Below, piece after piece: positions 5,090-6,405 of a stretch of 6,405 nt of DNA (position 1 is the first letter of the stretch; each line of letters starts with the position of its first letter). A program made the position numbers and the translations under genes. The notes below the pieces were generated by a model. That model ran no database searches, had not been told where the DNA came from, and saw nothing but the letters and a program-made list of their open reading frames with translations. Location of the stretch: contig SLRI01000487.1 of NCBI GenBank assembly GCA_007131045.1, forward strand, positions 1 through 6,405, read 5' to 3'. The DNA comes from Rhodospirillales bacterium. Lineage in GTDB: Bacteria; Pseudomonadota; Alphaproteobacteria; Geminicoccales; Geminicoccaceae.

Positions 5090-5797
5090 ATGCACCGCCT
5101 CGTCGCCGCACTCGTCGCCATCGTCCTGTGCGCCGGGTCGGCACTCGCCGAGGACTATGTCGAACCCGCCGCCCGCGACCTCGCGGCCGACGAGCGCGCC
5201 GTGCTGCGCTGGCCCTGTTGCTTCACCGTCAGTGTTCCGAGCATCGACGGCGTGCCGATCGACGCCTCGGGCTCGCCCTACGCCGGCGCCGGCCGCGCCG
5301 TCTTGGCACCGGGCCGCCACCGGGTGGTGTTCGAGGCGACGCACGGCGGCAGCGTCGCCCATTGCGGCGCCTTCACCACGCGGCGCTTCACCCTCGAGCT
5401 CGATCTGGGCCCCGGCCGCAGCTACCTCGCCCAGTCGCAAAAGCGCAGCGTCGACTGCAGCGTCTTTCTCTGGGTCGAGGACGAAGCGAGCCCGGAAATC
5501 CTCGCTGGCGAGCCACCGCCGGGCGATCCCGGTCGGCTGCTCGCCAGTCTCGAGGCACGCACCGAGCGCCTCCTCCACGAACGCTTCCGCCAGACCGTGA
5601 CGGCTGCCGAGGCGGGCGATGGCGACGCCCTGCTGCGGCTCGGCATCTGGCATCTGCTCGGCGACGCACCGCTGATCACCGCCGATCCGTCGACCGCCCA
5701 GCGCTGGCTGGCGCGCGCCGCGGCCGGCGGCGCCGTCGAGGCGGCCGAACTCCTCGAACGGATCGATGCGGTCGAGAGCGGCCGGCTGCGGCCATGA
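5090..5797 (+). CDS. Exported protein with a PEGA-like beta domain and C-terminal Sel1 repeat (operon gene 3)
   Basis: This 235-aa protein has a Sec signal peptide MHRLVAALVAIVLCAGSALA, cleaved before EDY. A Cys is present at 14 but no lipobox follows it, so the product is probably free in the periplasm. Residues ~45-118 look like a PEGA-type beta sandwich: VSVPSIDGVPI, then VLAPGRHRVVFEA, then FTLELDLGPGRSYLA. Cys43, Cys44, Cys92 and Cys123 could form disulfides. Residues ~173-220 fit one Sel1-like repeat: AGDGDALLRLG, then D-x-S-T-A-x-R-W, then AAAGGAVEAAELL. Such repeats usually bind other proteins. The start lies 4 bases after the previous stop with only a weak ribosome binding site, suggesting translational coupling. 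The stop overlaps the next start in ATGA. Confidence 0.8.
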   Translation: MHRLVAALVAIVLCAGSALAEDYVEPAARDLAADERAVLRWPCCFTVSVPSIDGVPIDASGSPYAGAGRAVLAPGRHRVVFEATHGGSVAHCGAFTTRRFTLELDLGPGRSYLAQSQKRSVDCSVFLWVEDEASPEILAGEPPPGDPGRLLASLEARTERLLHERFRQTVTAAEAGDGDALLRLGIWHLLGDAPLITADPSTAQRWLARAAAGGAVEAAELLERIDAVESGRLRP

Positions 5798-6405
5798 GCA
5801 GGAAGCGCGCATGCCCGCTACTGGTGATCGCCTTCTTGCTCGCCGGCTGCGCCACGGCGTCGACCATCAAGGGGCCGCCGCAGGCGACACCGATCGCGTC
5901 CCTCGAGCGCGGCATGACCCGCGCCGAGGCGGAAGCGATCCTCGGCCGGCCGGACGGTCGCAAGGGCAATGTCTCCCTCTACGACTACAATCTCGGCACT
6001 GACCGGACCAAGCGCTCACTGGTCCTTCTGCCGTTCACGATGCTGCTCGACGTGGTTGCCCTGGCCTCGCAGCCGTACTTCGCCAGCATGATGTACCAAG
6101 AGTGGCGCGACCAGCGCGGCCAGTTGGGCCTGCTCTACGGCCCCGACGATCGGGTGCTCGGCCTCTCCTTCATCGCCGCCGACATCGCCTATCGTAGCTG
6201 GCGGATCGCCGACGATCCCGAAGCCGACCTACGGCTCTTGTGCGAGGCCGCTGAGGCCGGGCACGGTGGCGCCGCCCACAGCGAAGCCGGCCGCCGGCTC
6301 TACGGCGTCTATGGCGCCGAGATCGACGTCGAGGCCGCCTATCGCTGGGCGTTGATGGCCCGCTTCGCCGAGCATCCCGACGGCCCGACCCTGGTCGGGC
6401 GCATC
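5794..6405 (+). CDS. Lipoprotein with SmpA/OmlA-like and Sel1-like regions (operon gene 4, 3' partial)
   Basis: The frame is open from the ATG at 5794, which overlaps the previous stop as ATGA, through to the window end: 204 codons with no stop. The signal peptide has lipobox LAGC with Cys19. Residues ~34-65 (LERGMTRAEAEAILGRPDG and on to YDYN) match the pattern of SmpA/OmlA (BamE-type) lipoprotein domains, L-x-x-G-M-T-x-x-x-x-x-x-I-L-G-x-P. A hydrophobic stretch 76-91 follows, unusual for that family. Residues ~152-189 (AAEAGHGGAAHSEAGRRLYG, then D-V-E-A-A-Y-R-W-A) look like a Sel1-type repeat. The protein may tether a complex at the outer membrane and recruit a partner through the Sel1 part. 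It is not BamE itself, which is about half this length. The function is unknown. Confidence 0.8.
   Translation, partial: MSRKRACPLLVIAFLLAGCATASTIKGPPQATPIASLERGMTRAEAEAILGRPDGRKGNVSLYDYNLGTDRTKRSLVLLPFTMLLDVVALASQPYFASMMYQEWRDQRGQLGLLYGPDDRVLGLSFIAADIAYRSWRIADDPEADLRLLCEAAEAGHGGAAHSEAGRRLYGVYGAEIDVEAAYRWALMARFAEHPDGPTLVGRI

Noticed and set aside
4997..5812. Minus-strand 271-aa frame opposite operon genes 2-4
   Set aside because: It crosses three well-supported plus-strand genes and shows no domain or start signal.
6271..6300. Another GCGAAGCCGGC match resembling the CoxL GEAG region
   Set aside because: It is only 11 bases and falls within a well-formed Sel1-like segment of the last lipoprotein in a different coding context, so it is chance in GC-rich DNA.

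Overview
The window is about 70% GC in its ordinary stretches. It uses strongly G/C-ending codons and carries a form II CoxL-type molybdenum hydroxylase, a Q-rich DUF1344-like periplasmic protein with a possible EcfG-type promoter, and a run of exported proteins. Together these suggest a high-GC alphaproteobacterium (Rhodospirillales/Geminicoccales-like). That assignment is an inference from style; no taxonomic marker is present.

Layout: (1) Positions 1-1503 (+) hold the C-terminal ~500 codons of a xanthine dehydrogenase/CoxL-family molybdopterin-binding subunit. It has the form II active-site loop AYRGAGR and the catalytic Glu of GCGEAG. (2) Positions 1508-2710 (-) encode a 400-aa stand-alone PD-(D/E)XK nuclease-like protein. 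It converges on the CoxL gene with 4 bases between the stop codons, is visibly lower in GC, and has an AT-rich leader (to 2870). (3) Positions 2871-3036 (+) are a 5'-truncated second copy of the CoxL 3' end, followed by two hairpins (3035-3094). (4) Positions 3110-3478 (-) encode a 122-aa exported, Q-rich, acidic small protein with a DUF1344-like beta domain. (5) Positions 3633-3740 (+) are a third, shorter CoxL tail remnant. (6) From 3788 to the window end (+) there is a tightly packed operon of four exported proteins: lipoprotein, lipoprotein, Sel1-containing periplasmic protein, and an SmpA/OmlA-plus-Sel1-like lipoprotein that runs off the edge.

The most unusual structure is the triplicated CoxL 3' tail. 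One intact gene end and two orphan ends lie in direct orientation, and each interval between them holds one unrelated minus-strand gene. The first two copies differ at 8 of 76 bases (7 silent) and are then identical for 59 bases up to nearly the stop codon. This mosaic looks like recombination or integration at a gene 3' end that restores the host gene. No integrase, transposase or tRNA is visible, so the mechanism is open: homologous recombination between paralogues, or decay of tandem coxL genes, would also fit.

The downstream operon looks like an envelope-associated system of unknown function. Its genes are separated by 2 bases, 4 bases and a 4-base ATGA overlap, so the products are probably made together and act in the periplasm or at the outer membrane.
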